Origin: an uncultured Methylobacteriaceae bacterium
GTDB taxonomy: Bacteria; Pseudomonadota; Alphaproteobacteria; Rhizobiales; Beijerinckiaceae
Direction: 5' to 3'
Length of the DNA: 23,203 bases
NCBI GenBank assembly: GCA_937872715.1
Contig: CALMTJ010000228.1
Location: 1 to 23,203, forward strand
Positions 22,157-23,203 of this stretch are shown here, piece by piece; position 1 is the stretch's first letter, and each line of letters starts with the position of its first letter. The notes under the pieces are model-generated. The model was not told the DNA's origin and searched no databases. It saw only the letters and a program-made list of their open reading frames with translations. Made by a program: the position numbers and the translations under genes.

Positions 22157-22952
22157 TTCCCGCCGCCGCCCCGTCCCGCGCGGGCCGCGACCTCCGGGTC
22201 GCGGCCTCGACGGCCCGGATCAGGAGGTCGATATCCTCCGGCCGGGACAGGCGGTGATCGCCGTCCTTCACGAGCGTGAGCTGGACGTCATCCCCCGGGA
22301 GCCTCTCCACGAGCCGCATCGCGTGCTCCCAGGGCACATCCGGGTCCCGCATCCCTTGCAGGATATGGACGGGGCAGCCCGGCGCGATCGGCCCGTCGAG
22401 CAGGAGGTGCCGCCGGCCCTCCCGGATCAGGCCCGCCGTGATCGGGTACGGTTCGTCCGAGTAGAGGGACGGCCGCAGGTAGACGCCGTCCCGCTCGATC
22501 GCGTCCCGGGCTTCCGCCGGGAACCCGTCCCACATCAGCCGCTCGGTGAAGTCGATGGCGGGCGCGAGGAGGACGAGGCCGGCCGGCGGCGGCGCCCCGT
22601 CATCCCGCTGCCGCAGAGCCGCCAGGGTGGCGATCCAGGCTCCCATGGACGAGCCGACCAGGATCGCGGGCCCGGGCGCGAAGGCCCGGAGCACGGCCCG
22701 CCCCTCCTCCAGCCAGCGGCCGATCGTCCCGTCGGCGAACAGCCCGCCCGATTCGCCGTGGCCCGAATAGTCGAAGCGCAGGAAGGCCCGGCCCGTGTCG
22801 CGCGCCCAGCCGTCGAGCGCCTCCGCCTTGGTGGCCCGCATGTCCGACCGGAAACCTCCGAACCAGACGACGGCCGGACCCTCGCCCTCTCGCGCCTGGA
22901 CCGCGATCCGCCGCGCTTCCGGCCCCTCCCCGACCACGATCTCGTGCGTCAT
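22143..22952 (-). CDS. Alpha/beta hydrolase, ABHD10-like
   Basis: This 269-aa cytoplasmic alpha/beta hydrolase has the catalytic triad Ser102 in VGSSMGAW, Asp203 in GMRDPDVPW and His233 in KDGDHRLSRPED. FGGFRSDMRATKAEAL and FLRFDYSGHGESGG form the oxyanion region and an early strand-turn. These phrases match the bacterial relatives of mitochondrial ABHD10, an acyl-protein thioesterase, but the bacterial substrate is unknown. The frame opens upstream to 23153; the ATG at 22952 starts the conserved MTHEIVVGEG and has GAGG eleven bases before it. The upstream part of the long frame would be antisense to the divergent glycosyltransferase. The 3' end overlaps DUF1150 by 14 bases. Confidence 0.87.
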   Translation of the reverse strand: MTHEIVVGEGPEARRIAVQAREGEGPAVVWFGGFRSDMRATKAEALDGWARDTGRAFLRFDYSGHGESGGLFADGTIGRWLEEGRAVLRAFAPGPAILVGSSMGAWIATLAALRQRDDGAPPPAGLVLLAPAIDFTERLMWDGFPAEARDAIERDGVYLRPSLYSDEPYPITAGLIREGRRHLLLDGPIAPGCPVHILQGMRDPDVPWEHAMRLVERLPGDDVQLTLVKDGDHRLSRPEDIDLLIRAVEAATRRSRPARDGAAAGISSG

Positions 22953-22954
22953 GG

Positions 22955-22970
22955 TTAACCGAACCTCAAC
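22955..22970. promoter_or_regulatory. Imperfect CtrA-like box TTAA-N7-TCAAC
   Basis: TTAA (22955-22958), seven bases and TCAAC (22966-22970) differ from the full CtrA consensus by one base. It sits in the 43-base gap between the divergent hydrolase and glycosyltransferase starts. It overlaps the hydrolase ribosome-binding region, which weakens the case for a regulatory role. Confidence 0.25.
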
Positions 22971-22995
22971 TCGCGGCCGCCAGGGTGCCGACCCG

Positions 22996-23203
22996 ATGCT
23001 CGCCCTCTCGCTATCGTCCAGACCCGGCGACCGGCAACAGCCGAAGGCCGCGGCCCTGCTCCGGGCCGACGCCCATCCGCTCGCCGGGAAGACGGTATTG
23101 CAGGTCATCCCCTCGCTCGACGCGGGCGGCGCGGAGCGGACCGCGATCGACATCTCGGCCGGGCTCGCATCCGTCGGGGCACGGGCGCTGGTCGCGAGCG
23201 AGG
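22996..23203 (+). CDS. Glycosyltransferase, GT4/GT-B type (partial, N-terminus only)
   Basis: Sixty-nine codons are visible before the window ends. After a variable N-terminus (MLALSLSSRPGDRQQPKAAA), the sequence GKTVLQVIPSLDAGGAERTA and then IDISAGLASVGARALVASE is the first strand and glycine-rich loop of GT-B glycosyltransferases of the GT4 group. IPSLDxGGAERT is a frequent form for sugar transferases that build lipopolysaccharide or other surface glycans. The start at the ATG 22996 is tentative; CAGGG lies upstream, and the conserved part begins about 30 residues later. Donor and acceptor cannot be inferred from this fragment. Confidence 0.75.
   Translation, partial: MLALSLSSRPGDRQQPKAAALLRADAHPLAGKTVLQVIPSLDAGGAERTAIDISAGLASVGARALVASE

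Noticed and set aside
1..23203. CRISPR arrays, tRNA or rRNA genes, transposases, phage genes
   Set aside because: Looked for by eye on both strands; no regular short repeats, cloverleaf-like tRNA ends or mobile-element proteins were seen.

Overview
This 23.2-kb window looks like ordinary chromosome from a very GC-rich alphaproteobacterium, most likely order Hyphomicrobiales (Rhizobiales) and close to Methylobacteriaceae. That placement is inferred from the gene set: a PhaR-type PHB regulator next to phaA/phaB, an Hsp20 gene followed by a DUF1150 gene, the PHA_gran_rgn-type protein, a HisKA_2 kinase, CtrA-like and EcfG-like promoter motifs, and a long extragenic palindrome of the kind common in these genomes. 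Genes lie on both strands in short operons. No gap without a gene exceeds about 250 bases. I saw no rRNA, tRNA, CRISPR array, insertion sequence or phage gene.

Layout. 1-666 (-): a methyltransferase cut by the window edge, divergent from gloB (glyoxalase II), a DUF985 cupin and a GNAT acetyltransferase (776-2840, +). The GNAT gene runs tail-to-tail into an EamA/YddG-type exporter, with a 100-base coding overlap. 3788-7382: the polyhydroxybutyrate locus, with phaB and phaA on minus and the regulator phaR divergent on plus. Between phaA and phaB sit a parD antitoxin, a frameshifted parE toxin and a perfect 32-bp inverted repeat. 7379-9094 (-): a PAS-GGDEF-EAL protein with a degenerate GGDEF site and an apparently intact EAL site. 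Its upstream region, shared with an 82-aa unknown gene (9250-9498, +), carries an exact CtrA box and an exact EcfG-type promoter motif. 9539-13824 (-): rpmF, mtgA, kup and ispG. 13919-15967 (-): a vanA-vanB-like Rieske oxygenase and its reductase. 16182-18258 (-): infC (apparently with the conserved AUU start), an Ldh-family dehydrogenase and a PHA-granule-associated protein. 18358-19365 (+): a cysteine synthase. 19595-22156 (+): a membrane HisKA_2 sensor kinase, a small heat-shock protein with a sigma-32-like promoter, and a DUF1150 protein. 22143-22952 (-): an ABHD10-like hydrolase. 22996-end (+): the start of a family-4-type glycosyltransferase.

How they fit together. PhaA condenses two acetyl-CoA and PhaB reduces the product to (R)-3-hydroxybutyryl-CoA for PHB; PhaR is expected to sense PHB and repress granule genes. 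The PHA_gran_rgn protein 11 kb away probably belongs to the same physiology. VanA and VanB form a two-protein demethylase or hydroxylase for an aromatic substrate. The stress theme (EcfG-like sites, Hsp20/DUF1150, HisKA_2 kinase) is suggestive only.

I found no clear candidate for a wholly new system. The most interesting points are the broken toxin-antitoxin module inside the pha operon, the stacked CtrA and EcfG motifs between the EAL gene and the small unknown gene, and the non-AUG start of infC.
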